From: an uncultured Collinsella sp. | GTDB lineage: Bacteria > Actinomycetota > Coriobacteriia > Coriobacteriales > Coriobacteriaceae | DNA: 64,000 bases | NCBI GenBank assembly: GCA_902494245.1 | Contig: CABUSR010000003.1 | Span: forward strand, 1 to 64,000 | Direction: 5' to 3' | Part shown: piece after piece, positions 16,787 through 25,325 of the stretch | How positions within the stretch are numbered: the stretch's first letter is position 1 | Layout of the letters: every line of letters starts with the position of its first letter | The notes under the pieces: generated by a model | The model's database searches: none | The model's input: only the letters and a program-made list of their open reading frames with translations | What the model was told of the DNA's origin: nothing | Translations under genes and position numbers: made by a program

Positions 16787-18247
16787 TTAGTAACCCTGGC
16801 CGTAGCCCTGACCCTGGCCCTGCTGGCCTAGCAGCTCCTCCAGGTACTGGCGCAGCTGCTCGTCGGTAATACCGCCGTTGCCGGTGTCGGTCGAACTGTC
16901 GTCCTGCTGCTGGTTCTGCAGCTCCTCATCGGAGCCCAGCTCAACCGTGACCTTCTTCTCTTCCTTGCCGCGCATGAGCGTGATCTCGACCTTCTCGCCC
17001 ACCTCGTGGCTGCGCAGTGCGATGATCAGGCCATCGGCGCTCGTGATCTCGTCGTCACCCAGCTTGGTAATGACGTCGCCCTCCTGAATGCCGGCCTTGG
17101 CAGCAGGACCATCCTCAACGACGCTCGCCACGTACGCACCGCTATCGGTGCTCAGCTTGTTGGTGCGGGCGTTGAGCGCATTGACGCTCGAAAGCGTAGC
17201 GCCCATGTACGGATGCACCGGTGTCTTGCCGTCGATAATCTGGTCGGCAATGTTCTTGGCGTAGTTAACGGGAATAGCAAAGCCCACGCCCGAGCTGGAG
17301 CCCGAGTAGCTCTCGATGAGCGAGTTGATGCCCACGAGCTCGCCGTTGTCATTGACGAGCGCGCCGCCGGAGTTGCCCGGGTTGATGGCGGCATCGGTCT
17401 GGATCATGTTGGCGTAGATAGTGTTGCCGCTGGTAGAGCTCATGGCCGTGGAGCGGTAGAGCGCCGAGACGATACCGGTGGAGACAGACTGCTCGTTGCC
17501 AAACGGCGAACCGATCGCCATGACCCACTCGCCCACGTTGAGCTTGGAGGAATCACCGATCTCGATCGGCGTGAGCTTGGAGGCGTCGGCGTCCTTGAGC
17601 TTGATGACGGCCAGGTCGCTCGAAGCATCGTTGCCCACGAACTCGGCCTCGTAGGTGGTGCCGTCGTCCATGGTGACCACGTACTGGTCGTAGCCGTCGA
17701 CCACGTGGTTGTTGGTGAGGATGTGACCCTCGGTATCGAGCACAACACCCGAACCGACGCTGCCCGAGCTGTCCGACTCGTCGGCAGACTGCGAAAGCGA
17801 GCCATTCTGGCTACCGCTCGAAGTGGCGGTAATGGAAACCACGGAGGGCAGGGCCTTAGCAGAAACGGCCTCGGCCAGCGTGGTGTCCTCGGAGTCAATG
17901 GTGATCTTTTGCGTCGACGAACCCGAAGCACCCGCCGTCACGGCATTCTTGCCGCCACCGATATCGAGCGTGCCGCTCATAATGAGCGCAATGACCAGCA
18001 GGGCTCCGCAGGCACAGCCGGCGAGTGCCGTAATAAAGATCGGCAGCTTTTTGGTCTTGGTCTTGACCACCGTGTGCTTGTTCACGACCTGTTGGCCGCC
18101 CAGCGGCTTGCCGGTCTGCGTGTCGTAGGCCTGCACGTAGGGAATGTTGCCGTCGGCAGGCGTCGACTCAACCTGTACGCGCGGTTGCTGCTGAGTCTCG
18201 CCGGCGTGGCCCGCATCCTGGGGATGCTGGGAATCGTACTCGCTCAT
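16787..18247 (-). CDS. HtrA/DegP-type membrane-anchored serine protease
   Basis: HtrA proteases degrade misfolded envelope proteins. The 486-residue protein has a cytoplasmic N-terminus, one membrane span at about 69-91, then a trypsin-like domain outside the membrane. Its catalytic triad is H181 ('LTNNHVVDG'), D211 ('SSDLAVIKL') and S293 ('INPGNSGGAL'). A PDZ domain follows at about 345-445 with 'DGPAAKAGIQEGDVI'. The C-terminus ends in a Gln/Gly/Tyr-rich tail of about 15 residues, which is unusual. The start follows AAAGGA 9 nt upstream; a 13-codon longer frame lacks one. It lies downstream of the OmpR-like regulator but has a hairpin between them. Confidence 0.93.
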   Translation of the reverse strand: MSEYDSQHPQDAGHAGETQQQPRVQVESTPADGNIPYVQAYDTQTGKPLGGQQVVNKHTVVKTKTKKLPIFITALAGCACGALLVIALIMSGTLDIGGGKNAVTAGASGSSTQKITIDSEDTTLAEAVSAKALPSVVSITATSSGSQNGSLSQSADESDSSGSVGSGVVLDTEGHILTNNHVVDGYDQYVVTMDDGTTYEAEFVGNDASSDLAVIKLKDADASKLTPIEIGDSSKLNVGEWVMAIGSPFGNEQSVSTGIVSALYRSTAMSSTSGNTIYANMIQTDAAINPGNSGGALVNDNGELVGINSLIESYSGSSSGVGFAIPVNYAKNIADQIIDGKTPVHPYMGATLSSVNALNARTNKLSTDSGAYVASVVEDGPAAKAGIQEGDVITKLGDDEITSADGLIIALRSHEVGEKVEITLMRGKEEKKVTVELGSDEELQNQQQDDSSTDTGNGGITDEQLRQYLEELLGQQGQGQGYGQGY

Positions 18248-18276
18248 AGCTGCGATCCTTTCGTCAAATAACCAAA

Positions 18277-18300
18277 GGCCCGCCAAACATGTGGCGGGCC
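18277..18300 (-). terminator. Hairpin terminator between the OmpR-like regulator and the HtrA gene
   Basis: GGCCCGCC and GGCGGGCC enclose AAACATGT, followed on the minus strand by a moderate T-rich stretch (TTTGGTTATTTG). It probably ends the glnA-like/regulator transcript. Confidence 0.6.
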
Positions 18301-18418
18301 ATCATTGTTCACGTTGAGTTGTACCCCAATATGCGGGCGCAAGTGTATGAGAACGCAATCTTTTAGGAAGGCTTAAGTTCTGCCGCAGACCCGAAAGGAA
18401 TCCGTACCTGCGTCAAAA

Positions 18419-18451
18419 CCACCACAAAAGTGCCTGTCCCCTTTGTGGTGG
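18419..18451. repeat. CACCACAAAGG-type palindrome, copy 4
   Basis: CCACCACAAAAGTGCCTGTC continues into CCCTTTGTGGTGG. It lies 5 bases after the stop of the OmpR-like regulator, so it may form part of its transcript end. Confidence 0.7.
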
Positions 18452-18455
18452 AAAT

Positions 18456-19118
18456 CTAGTCCTTAAACAGATAGCCCACGCCGCGGACGGTGGTGATGTG
18501 CGCCGCAATCTGCGGGCCCACCTTGGAGCGGATGCGTCGGATGTGCACGTCGACGGTACGCGTACCGCCGCAGTACTCAAAGCCCCACACGCGGTGCAGC
18601 AGCACCTCGCGGCTGTAGGCACGGTTGGGATGCGTAGCCAAAAAGCTCAGCAGCGAGTACTCCATCAGCGTCAGGTCGATGGGCTCGCCATCGAGCGTCA
18701 CCTGGTAGGTAGCCAGGTTGATCTCGAGGTTATCGATGTTGAGCACATCGTCGGCGGTAACGGTCTCCTCCTCGCCCATCAGGCGCTGCGCACGAGCCTT
18801 GAGCTCGTTGGGCGTCGCCGTGGGGCATACAAAGTCGGCATGCGCGTGATTGGGCAGGCGCAAGGTACCGAGTGCCTCGTCGTCGACGATCACCAGCATG
18901 GGGACGCCGCCGCGGTCGTCGAGCCATTTGGCAATCTGATCGATGCGGTCGCTGCGGATGCCATCGGAATCGAGAATCAGCAGGTCAAAGTCGTGCGCTG
19001 CAGTCGGCGAATCGGGGGTTGCCAGGCTCACCTCGACACCCAGGGTGGTCGTCAAGCTGCGGGCAAACTCGTGGAAGCGCGTCGTGCGCGCCATGAACAG
19101 GGCACTCTTTTCGGACAT
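18456..19118 (-). CDS. Orphan OmpR/PhoB-type regulator with degenerate receiver (GlnR-like)
   Basis: The 220-residue protein ends in a clear OmpR winged helix ('LTLMEYSLLSFLATHPNRAY' through 'RTVDVHIRRIRSKVG' to 'TVRGVGYLF'). The N-terminal receiver is atypical: the acidic pocket of the first strand is absent and the conserved Lys after strand 5 is replaced ('FVCPTATPNELK'). An Asp survives at 'LLILDSDG'. No sensor kinase is nearby. This architecture, plus its place 50 bases downstream of a glutamine synthetase homologue, recalls the actinobacterial nitrogen regulator GlnR, which works without phosphorylation. The start follows GGAGG 6 nt upstream. GlnR identity is inference. Confidence 0.75.
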   Translation of the reverse strand: MSEKSALFMARTTRFHEFARSLTTTLGVEVSLATPDSPTAAHDFDLLILDSDGIRSDRIDQIAKWLDDRGGVPMLVIVDDEALGTLRLPNHAHADFVCPTATPNELKARAQRLMGEEETVTADDVLNIDNLEINLATYQVTLDGEPIDLTLMEYSLLSFLATHPNRAYSREVLLHRVWGFEYCGGTRTVDVHIRRIRSKVGPQIAAHITTVRGVGYLFKD

Positions 19119-19168
19119 ATCGGCCTCCAAAGAAATGAGCTCAATCGTACTGGAACAAGCCAGCGCGA

Positions 19169-20506
19169 TTAGGAGTTCGCCAGGTAGTGCTTAATCTCCC
19201 ACTCGGTGATCGTAGACTCAAACTTATGCCACTCGTCGCGCTTCTTTTTGAGGAAGAAGCTATGGATATGCTCGCCGAGGGCATCCTTCATAAACTGCGA
19301 GTCCTCAAACACGTCGAGCGCCTCTTTGAGCGAACGCGGCAGCGGCGTGTAGCCGGCCTCGACCATCTGGCGGTCGGTGAGCTTGAGCGTCTCGGCCGTT
19401 GCCTCGGGCGGGAGCTCCAGCTTGCGCTCGATGCCGTCCAGACCAGCCGCCAGCGTGACGGCGTTGACCAGGTACGGGTTGGCCATGGGGTCGGGGCTGC
19501 GAAGCTCGATGCGCGTGGACAGCTGCTTGCCGGGCTTGTAGACCGGGATGCGGACCATACTCGCGCGGTTGCGCAGGCCCCACGTGGCGTACTGCGGCAC
19601 GGAGTCGCCGCCCGTGGTGATGCGCTTGTACGAGTTGACCGTGGGGTTGGTGATGGCGCTAATCTCGCGGGCATGCGCCAGGATGCCGGCCATGTAGTGC
19701 TTGGCGACGTCGGAAAGATGGTACTTCTCGTCGTCCTCGCCCCAAAAAACGTTGTTGCCGTCGTGGTCGAACAGCGACTGGCACAGGAACATAGCGCTGC
19801 CGTCCTCGCCCGCCAACGGCTTGGGCATAAAGGAGGCGTGGCAACCGCTCTCGTAGGCCTGCTGCTTAATGATGAGCTTGGCCGTGGTGATGGCATCGGA
19901 CATGCTAAGGGCCTCGGCGTGGCGCAGGCTCATGCCGTGCTGCGAGCGGCCGGCGGCGTGGAAGGTGTACTCCACGGGCACGGACATCTTCTCGAGCGTG
20001 AGGACCGTGTTGCGGCGCAGGTCGCGGGCGGCATCGCTCACCGAAAGATCGAAGTAGCCCACGTTGTCGAGCGGCTCGGGCGTGTGCTCGTCGGGGAAGT
20101 AGTAATACTCCAGCTCGGCACCCACGTTGAGCAGGTAGCCAGCCTTCTCGGCCTTGCGGAACATGCGGCGCAGGGCATCGCGCGGGTCGCCGGCAAACGG
20201 CTTGCGATCGGGAGTGCACACGTCGCAGAACACGCGGGCGACGCCGTTATGGCTCGGACGCCATGGCAGAATCTGGAAGGTCGAAGCATCGGGGAATGCG
20301 AGCATGTCGGCTTCCTCGGGCGTGGCAAAGCCCTCGATGGCGGAGCCGTCAAAGCCAATACCCTCCTCAAAAGCGACCTCGAGGTCCTCGGGGCTAATGG
20401 CAAAGTTCTTGAGGCGGCCGAGAATGTCGACAAACCACAGACGCACAAAGCGGATGTCACGCTGCTCTACGGAGCGGAGTACGTAATCGATGTTCTGCTG
20501 GTTCAT
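19169..20506 (-). CDS. Glutamine synthetase type I homologue lacking key metal ligands
   Basis: The 445-residue protein aligns end to end with the alpha type of glutamine synthetase I: 'FDGSAIEGF' at 52-60, 'AELEYYYF', 'FMPKPL', 'NSYKR', 'RNRASMVRIP', 'RIELRSPDPMANPYL'. It keeps E131, E133 and E334. Three metal-binding positions are lost when compared with Bacillus subtilis GlnA as I recall it. The Glu of HEVAPGQ is A184, the Glu of GQHE is G191, and the His of GSGMH is F240. The Glu of GYEAP appears as Asp near 301. Activity is therefore doubtful; it may be a regulator or use another substrate. AAAGGGGAG precedes the ATG. It shares a transcript with the GlnR-like gene. Confidence 0.8.
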   Translation of the reverse strand: MNQQNIDYVLRSVEQRDIRFVRLWFVDILGRLKNFAISPEDLEVAFEEGIGFDGSAIEGFATPEEADMLAFPDASTFQILPWRPSHNGVARVFCDVCTPDRKPFAGDPRDALRRMFRKAEKAGYLLNVGAELEYYYFPDEHTPEPLDNVGYFDLSVSDAARDLRRNTVLTLEKMSVPVEYTFHAAGRSQHGMSLRHAEALSMSDAITTAKLIIKQQAYESGCHASFMPKPLAGEDGSAMFLCQSLFDHDGNNVFWGEDDEKYHLSDVAKHYMAGILAHAREISAITNPTVNSYKRITTGGDSVPQYATWGLRNRASMVRIPVYKPGKQLSTRIELRSPDPMANPYLVNAVTLAAGLDGIERKLELPPEATAETLKLTDRQMVEAGYTPLPRSLKEALDVFEDSQFMKDALGEHIHSFFLKKKRDEWHKFESTITEWEIKHYLANS

Positions 20507-20640
20507 GTCGCTCCCCTTTCTTTCGGGCGGGTTTCGACTGGTCTATATCGCAGATACTATCGCAGAAAAATGTTTCCGCAGGGTTAAAGCGTATCAAGCG
20601 CTCAAAAAACGTGCGCGAACAGGCCGTTGCGAACGAGCGG

Positions 20641-21663
20641 TTAGCGCGAGGTCGATGCGCGGTGTTCGATGTGGCCGGGGATCTCGATGCGTTTGGGCGC
20701 CAGCTTTGCGGCCTCGCCCACGGTGGTGGTAACGACGTCGATGCGCTCGGACAGGCGCTCGACTACGCGCTCGGCAATGGTGAGGGTGTCCTGCGCGGCC
20801 GTGGTGACGCCGCCAAAGAGCACATGGTTCCAGGGGTAGTCGTCAAACGTCGCGATCTTGAGCCCCGCCGGCAGCGAGGGACCAAGCTGCGCCAGCGCCT
20901 CGGTCAGACGCAGGAAAACCAGGCCGTTGACGGCGATAAGGCCGAGCCTTTTGCCCGCGTAGTCGCGGATGGTCTTGTCCAAACGGCCAACGCCCGTGGC
21001 GCCACCGTCGGCCAGGGTGACGACCTCGCCCGCAAGGCCGCGGCGCGAAAGCTCGTCGGCAAAGGCCTCGGCGCGCTCTCGACGCACGGGGCTATCGTCG
21101 CTTGCCTCGGTGAGCAGGCACAGACGCTCGCTGCCCGCAGCTGCCAAGGCGTCTACCAAGCCGGCGACCAGCTCACGGTTGTTAGATGTCACCAGGTCAA
21201 CACCGCCGTCGGCAACGTCGCGGTCGAGCAGCACGACGGGCAGACGTCCCGCTGCCGCGGCGATCGCCTCGTCATTGCCTCCGCAGGTGTTGACGACCAG
21301 GCCGTCCACGCCGGCATCGATAAGTCTGGTGAGCGACTCCGCTTCCTTAGCGGGGTCGTTGCCGCTAATGGCCGTCATGAGCGAGCAGCCGCGCGCCGCG
21401 GCGCTGGCGGAAAGGCCCTCGAGCATGGCGCTCGAGAACGGGTTGGCGATGTCAGCCAGAATCACACCGATGAGGTTCGTACGCGAGCTGCGCAGATTGC
21501 GCGCGGCGGCACGTGGGCGATAGCCGGTGCGCTCGATAACTGCCGCGATGCGAGCACGGGTCTCCTCGGTCATTTGCCCGGGGCGGTTGTTGAGATAGCG
21601 CGAGACCGTGGCCGGGCTCACGCCCGCCTCGGCGGCAATGTCCTTGATTCTCATCTGCGCCAT
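20641..21663 (-). CDS. LacI-family repressor of the KDG operon (KdgR-like)
   Basis: The 340-residue protein has an N-terminal LacI helix-turn-helix ('MRIKDIAAEAGVSPATVSRYLNN') and hinge, then a periplasmic-binding-like effector domain ('NLIGVILADIANPFSSAMLEG'). It is divergent from kdgK with 230 bases between them. That gap contains two tandem AAACCGATTTCG sites, so it most likely represses kdgK-eda and itself. The inducer is probably KDG or its phosphate, by analogy with LacI-type KdgR proteins. GGGGT lies close before the ATG. Confidence 0.85.
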   Translation of the reverse strand: MAQMRIKDIAAEAGVSPATVSRYLNNRPGQMTEETRARIAAVIERTGYRPRAAARNLRSSRTNLIGVILADIANPFSSAMLEGLSASAAARGCSLMTAISGNDPAKEAESLTRLIDAGVDGLVVNTCGGNDEAIAAAAGRLPVVLLDRDVADGGVDLVTSNNRELVAGLVDALAAAGSERLCLLTEASDDSPVRRERAEAFADELSRRGLAGEVVTLADGGATGVGRLDKTIRDYAGKRLGLIAVNGLVFLRLTEALAQLGPSLPAGLKIATFDDYPWNHVLFGGVTTAAQDTLTIAERVVERLSERIDVVTTTVGEAAKLAPKRIEIPGHIEHRASTSR

Positions 21664-21726
21664 AGCGCACCCCGTTTCCCAATGTCGGCAGTCTGAGCCA
21701 TTTTAGGCATTTTTTAAAAATCTCGG

Positions 21727-21792
21727 TTGCAAAACGCTGTAGGTGAGTATACTACAACTCGAAACGAAACCGATTTCGTAAACCGATTTCGG
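21727..21792 (+). promoter_or_regulatory. kdgK promoter with tandem LacI-type operators
   Basis: A TTGCAA/TATACT pair (21727 and 21748, 15-bp spacing) is followed by CGAAACCGATTTCG (21765-21778) and TAAACCGATTTCGG (21779-21792). The two sites are 14 bp apart and near-palindromic. Their position just after the -10 box suits a repressor road-block by the divergent LacI protein. Confidence 0.6.
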
Positions 21793-21895
21793 TGAGCGTT
21801 GGCACACAGGTGCAAAGACGCACCCTACCGTCTTGGCACCTGCGTGCCAACGCCATATCAAAGGTGTACGCACGAGTAAAAGGAGCTGCGCGACC

Positions 21896-22930
21896 ATGGG
21901 TAAAACGGTTCTTACCTTCGGCGAGATCATGATGAGACTCTCACCCAAAGACCACCTGCGTATTGAGCAGGCAACCGAGTTTGACGTCCGCTACGGCGGC
22001 GCCGAGGCCAACACTGCGCTTTCCCTGGCCTACCAGGGCGACAAGGCCGCTTACGTCTCCGTTGTCCCGGCCAACCGTCTGGGCGAGTGCGCCCTGCGTT
22101 CGCTGAAGGCCTACGACGTCGACACCACGCGCGTCGTGCGTCAGGGCGACCGCCTTGGCTCCTATGTGTTTGAGGTCGGTGCCTCGCAGCGCGGCAACGG
22201 TTGCGTCTACGACCGCAAGTACTCTGCCATCAACATGGCCAAGCGCGACGTCTTTGACTGGGACGAGATCCTCAAGGGCATCGATGTCTTCTATTTCTCC
22301 GGCGTGACCCCCGCCGTCTCCGATGAGATGGCTGCCGCCTGCAAGGATGCCCTCACCGCCTGCCGCGCCAAGGGCATCACGACCGTGTGCGACGTGAACT
22401 ATCGCGGCAAGATGTGGTCGCCCGAGAAGTCGCAGGCCACCATGAAGGAGCTCCTGCCGCTCGTCGACATCTGCATCGCCAACGACGAGGACGCACCCGC
22501 CGGCCTCGGCATGACCTGCGTCTCCGGCTCCCTTGCCCACGGCATCGAGGAGCGCGACACCTACGTCGAGATGGCCCGTCAGATTTGCGCCGAGTACGGC
22601 TGCAAGAAGGTCGCTTCGGTCGTCCGCAACATCTCCTGCGTCGAGCGCTCCATCTGGATGGGCATGCTCTATGACGCCGAGAGCGGCGAGCACTGGTTCT
22701 CCCCTGCTCACGATGTGCACGTGCTTGAGGGTGTTGCCGCCGGCGACGCTTTCAACGCCGGCCTCGTCCATGCCCTCATCAACGACTTTGACCCGCAGGA
22801 CGCCGTCAACTATGCGATTGCAGCCTCGATCCTCAAGCTCACCATCAAGGGCGATTCCAACTTGGTGACCGCAGGCGAGATCGCATCCGTGGCATCAGCC
22901 GCCGACGGTGGCACCCGCGTCGCGCGCTAG
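21896..22930 (+). CDS. kdgK: 2-keto-3-deoxygluconate kinase
   Basis: KdgK phosphorylates KDG at C6. The 344-residue PfkB/ribokinase-family protein begins 'MGKTVLTFGEIMMRLSP', the typical KdgK opening, with the substrate loop 'YGGAEANTALSLA'. Near the end it has the PfkB signature 'GVAAGDAFNAGLVHAL', in which the Asp is the catalytic base. The start follows AGGAG about 10 nt upstream; a longer frame from 21833 has no site. It is the first gene of a kdgK-eda operon under the divergent LacI regulator and is where the uronate and aldonate routes of this window meet. Confidence 0.93.
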   Translation: MGKTVLTFGEIMMRLSPKDHLRIEQATEFDVRYGGAEANTALSLAYQGDKAAYVSVVPANRLGECALRSLKAYDVDTTRVVRQGDRLGSYVFEVGASQRGNGCVYDRKYSAINMAKRDVFDWDEILKGIDVFYFSGVTPAVSDEMAAACKDALTACRAKGITTVCDVNYRGKMWSPEKSQATMKELLPLVDICIANDEDAPAGLGMTCVSGSLAHGIEERDTYVEMARQICAEYGCKKVASVVRNISCVERSIWMGMLYDAESGEHWFSPAHDVHVLEGVAAGDAFNAGLVHALINDFDPQDAVNYAIAASILKLTIKGDSNLVTAGEIASVASAADGGTRVAR

Positions 22931-23052
22931 TCCGTCTCCATTCCGCGGGCCGCAGCTTTCCAATCCCATACCCCTGCGGCCCGCTCCCCGATTCCTCCGG
23001 CCGGGCAAAACCACCAGTCCCATTCCGGTTTTGTCTGGCATCCCCTACACGA

Positions 23053-23133
23053 CTGGTCGAGCAGCCGGTTTTGGAATTGCTTGAACCCCAAGCAGTGCCT
23101 CCGATAACCAATCCAAAATCGGCTCCTGACCAG
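23053..23133. repeat. Imperfect inverted repeat between kdgK and eda
   Basis: Arms of about 26 bases start CTGGTCGAGCAGCCGG and end GGCTCCTGACCAG, with several mismatches. A second GC hairpin (GCGGGCCGCAG/CTGCGGCCCGC) lies near 22950. Together they fill the 253-base gap and may attenuate transcription or adjust relative expression of the two genes. Confidence 0.6.
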
Positions 23134-23183
23134 CACATTTGGTAATCACGCGCCCATGCGCGCCACGCATCGAAAGGAACATC

Positions 23184-23825
23184 ATGTTCGATCAGTTCTA
23201 CACCACGCTTGAGTCCCTGGGCATCGTGCCGGTCGTTGTGCTCGACAAGGTCGAGGACGCCGCTCCGCTCGCCCACGCCCTTATGGCAGCTGGCATGAAG
23301 TCCGCCGAGGTCACCTTCCGCACCGCCTGCGCCGCCGAGTGCATCGCCGCTATGGCCGAGGCCGAGCCCGAGATGTGCGTTGGCGCCGGCACTGTCCTGA
23401 CCGTCGAGCAGGTTGAGCAGGCCCGCGCCGCCGGTGCCAAGTTCATCGTCTCCCCGGGTTACAACGAGGACGTCGTGAAGCATTGCATCGACATCGAGCT
23501 GCCCGTCCTTCCCGGCACCGTGACCCCCTCCGAGGTCACCGCAGCCGAGAACCTGGGCCTCAAGGTCACCAAGTTCTTCCCCGCGTCCCAGTATGGCGGC
23601 CTGAACACCATCAAGGCCCTCGCCGCTCCGTTTGTCGGTCACCGCTTTATGCCTACCGGCGGCGTGAGCACCGCCAACGTCGAGGAGTACCTGAGCTCCT
23701 CCGCCATCATCGCCTGCGGTGGCACCTGGATGGTCAAGCCGGCCCTGTTTGCCGACGGCGACTTCTCCAAGGTCGAGCAGATCGCCCGCGAGGCCATGGA
23801 CGTCGTCAAGAAGGTCCGCGGCTAG
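23184..23825 (+). CDS. eda: KDPG aldolase (2-keto-3-deoxy-6-phosphogluconate aldolase)
   Basis: Eda cleaves KDPG to pyruvate and glyceraldehyde-3-phosphate. The 213-residue TIM barrel has the catalytic Glu in 'AEVTFRT' (E42), the phosphate/pyruvate loop 'GAGTVLT' and the Schiff-base lysine K130 in 'KVTKFFPASQYGG'. The start at 23184 follows GAAAGGA 6 nt upstream; a 15-codon longer frame lacks one. It follows kdgK and is closed by a strong terminator at 23843. Confidence 0.95.
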   Translation: MFDQFYTTLESLGIVPVVVLDKVEDAAPLAHALMAAGMKSAEVTFRTACAAECIAAMAEAEPEMCVGAGTVLTVEQVEQARAAGAKFIVSPGYNEDVVKHCIDIELPVLPGTVTPSEVTAAENLGLKVTKFFPASQYGGLNTIKALAAPFVGHRFMPTGGVSTANVEEYLSSSAIIACGGTWMVKPALFADGDFSKVEQIAREAMDVVKKVRG

Positions 23826-23842
23826 GTTTAGCTCTCTATCGT

Positions 23843-23880
23843 GAAAGGGGGCGTGCCCTAAACCTCGCCCCCTTTCTTTT
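23843..23880 (+). terminator. Rho-independent terminator after eda
   Basis: GAAAGGGGGCG pairs with CGCCCCCTTTC around TGCCCTAAACCT and is followed by TTTT. Confidence 0.85.
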
Positions 23881-24148
23881 AAAGCGGTTCGGAAGCGCGC
23901 CGTTTCCGTCACGAACAAGAACCAAAACCGTCTTGTATGCTGATAGAACGTGACGGAAGCGACACGCCTCCAAGCCGCTTTGCCTACTCGGCTGGCCGTC
24001 GCGCTCAACTAAGCCACTTCGACAAAAGCCGAGCCACCAAAACAGCTGCGGTGCCGTCTGGAGGAATGGACCCTTGCTTCCGGTCTTTTCCTCCAAGCGG
24101 CGCCGCAGCTTTGTGCCCCGGTCACACCGCAACTTATATGGGGATTGA
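23881..24148. repeat. Two consecutive imperfect inverted repeats, no gene
   Basis: The first spans 23881-23981 with arms of about 30 bp (AAAGCGGTTCGGAAGCGC and partner) whose mismatches are all transitions. The second spans 24044-24110 (AGCTGCGGTGCCG with its partner CGGCGCCGCAGCT). They fill the convergent gap between eda and the GntR gene. No coding frame is supported. Confidence 0.65.
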
Positions 24149-24841
24149 TTAGATGAACGAGTCTTTGGACAGCTCAAAATAGTCGGGATGCAAGGCGATA
24201 ACCGGGCCCTGCTCCTCGGGCATCAGGTGCAAGTGCGTCTCTGCCAGATAGCTCGCCGCATCGGTATCGCCCCTCTTAATGGCCTCGAGAATCCGGCGAT
24301 GCTGCCGACGAATCGGCTCCCAATCCAGGTCCTGCGACACCATACGCAACCAGTTGTATCGCTCAAAATGTGTGTTGACGCTCTTCATCCAATCCCACAA
24401 CATGTGACGGCCGGCAATCTCAAAACACGTCTCATGGAACAGGTTGTCCAGATCGAAAAAGCGACGCGTTTCGCTATGGTCGAGCGACTCGGACTCGGCA
24501 AGAATCTGCTCGAGCCGCTGCTTTTGCTCGGGCGTAGCAGCCGAACAGCATTTAATAAGCACGCTTCTCTCGAGTTTTTCGCGCAAGAAACAGGCGTTCT
24601 CGGCGCGCTCCATGCTGATTTTCGAGACATAGGTGCCGCTTTTGGGACGCGTTTCCACCAGCTCCTGCTCACGCAGGCGCACAAAGGACTCGCGAATGGG
24701 CGTGCGCCCGATTCCCGTCTCCTTTTCCAGACCAATCGCCGAAAGACGCGTGCCGGGCCTGAGCTCGGCATAGATGATCTTGGAGCGCAATGCGGTGTAT
24801 GCCTGATCTTGCAGGCTCTGATTATGCTGGTGTTGTTCCAT
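24149..24841 (-). CDS. GntR-family regulator, FCD type
   Basis: The 230-residue protein has an N-terminal GntR winged helix ('DQAYTALRSKIIYAELRPGTRLSAIGLEKETGIGRTPIRESFVRL') and a helical FCD effector domain with metal-binding His/Asp positions ('DNLFHETCFEIAG', 'QHRRILEAI', 'HLHLMPEE'). Regulators of this kind sense sugar or organic acids. The target is unclear because it is convergent with eda and no operon follows. The start is at 24841 with a weak GAGGG site; the 24-codon longer frame looks random. Confidence 0.85.
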   Translation of the reverse strand: MEQHQHNQSLQDQAYTALRSKIIYAELRPGTRLSAIGLEKETGIGRTPIRESFVRLREQELVETRPKSGTYVSKISMERAENACFLREKLERSVLIKCCSAATPEQKQRLEQILAESESLDHSETRRFFDLDNLFHETCFEIAGRHMLWDWMKSVNTHFERYNWLRMVSQDLDWEPIRRQHRRILEAIKRGDTDAASYLAETHLHLMPEEQGPVIALHPDYFELSKDSFI

Positions 24842-24913
24842 AAAGCCCTCGGATGAAGCCTCGGTTAATCGAATACCACCATGCAATACTATCGCATCCC
24901 CCGCCCCCCTCAT

Positions 24914-24982
24914 AAGTTGCGGTGGAATAGTTCCTGCTCAAAGCCTTCAGCAGCAAAAACAGGAACTATTCCACCGCAACTT
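24914..24982. repeat. AAGTTGCGGTGGAATA inverted repeat, copy 1
   Basis: Perfect 23-bp arms (24914-24936 and 24960-24982) start AAGTTGCGGTGGAATAGTTC. The outer AGTTGCGGTGGAATA part recurs at 34846 with a different interior. Confidence 0.85.
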
Positions 24983-25039
24983 CCAACAGTCTTTTTGGGA
25001 CGTGGCTTTTTTGGCTACCCTGAGCCGCAGGTCGGCCCC

Positions 25040-25204
25040 TTGCCACAAAAGGGGCCCATCTACTACGTTAACGCGGAGAGCCCAGACCATGCTGAAAAGT
25101 GCAAAAACAAAACCGCTGGTAGAGAGCTTATCGATTTTCAAAATAGCCGGCTATGGTTGACCTCTGCGGCTTAAACGTAGTAGATAGGCCCTATTCGTGG
25201 CACA
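25040..25204. repeat. 165-bp imperfect palindrome
   Basis: Outer arms of about 50 bp read TGCCACAAAAGGGGCCCATC then TACTACGTT on the left, matched by AACGTAGTAGATAGGCCC and onward to GTGGCA on the right. The interior has no gene. It lies upstream of the ATPase gene and is among the longest imperfect palindromes in the window. Confidence 0.7.
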
Positions 25205-25258
25205 GCACTACTCCATCCCAAATTGGCACCGCAAAACCCGCGAGTAGCGCTTACTTTG

Positions 25259-25318
25259 CTATATCTCACTATACTTTGCTATATCTTGCTATACTTTGCT
25301 ATATCTTGCTATATCTTG
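25259..25318 (+). repeat. Six tandem decamers CTATAtCTTG directly before the ATPase gene
   Basis: Six uninterrupted 10-bp units alternate CTATATCTTG/CTATATCTCA and CTATACTTTG. They end 7 bases before the GTG start at 25326. Units contain TATACT and TATATC, which resemble -10 boxes. Copy-number change would alter promoter spacing or number, so phase variation is possible. Confidence 0.75.
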
Positions 25319-25325
25319 AGCAAAG

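Noticed and set aside
25259..25318. Short tandem repeats considered as a CRISPR array
   Set aside because: Units are 10 bp without spacers and there are no cas genes.
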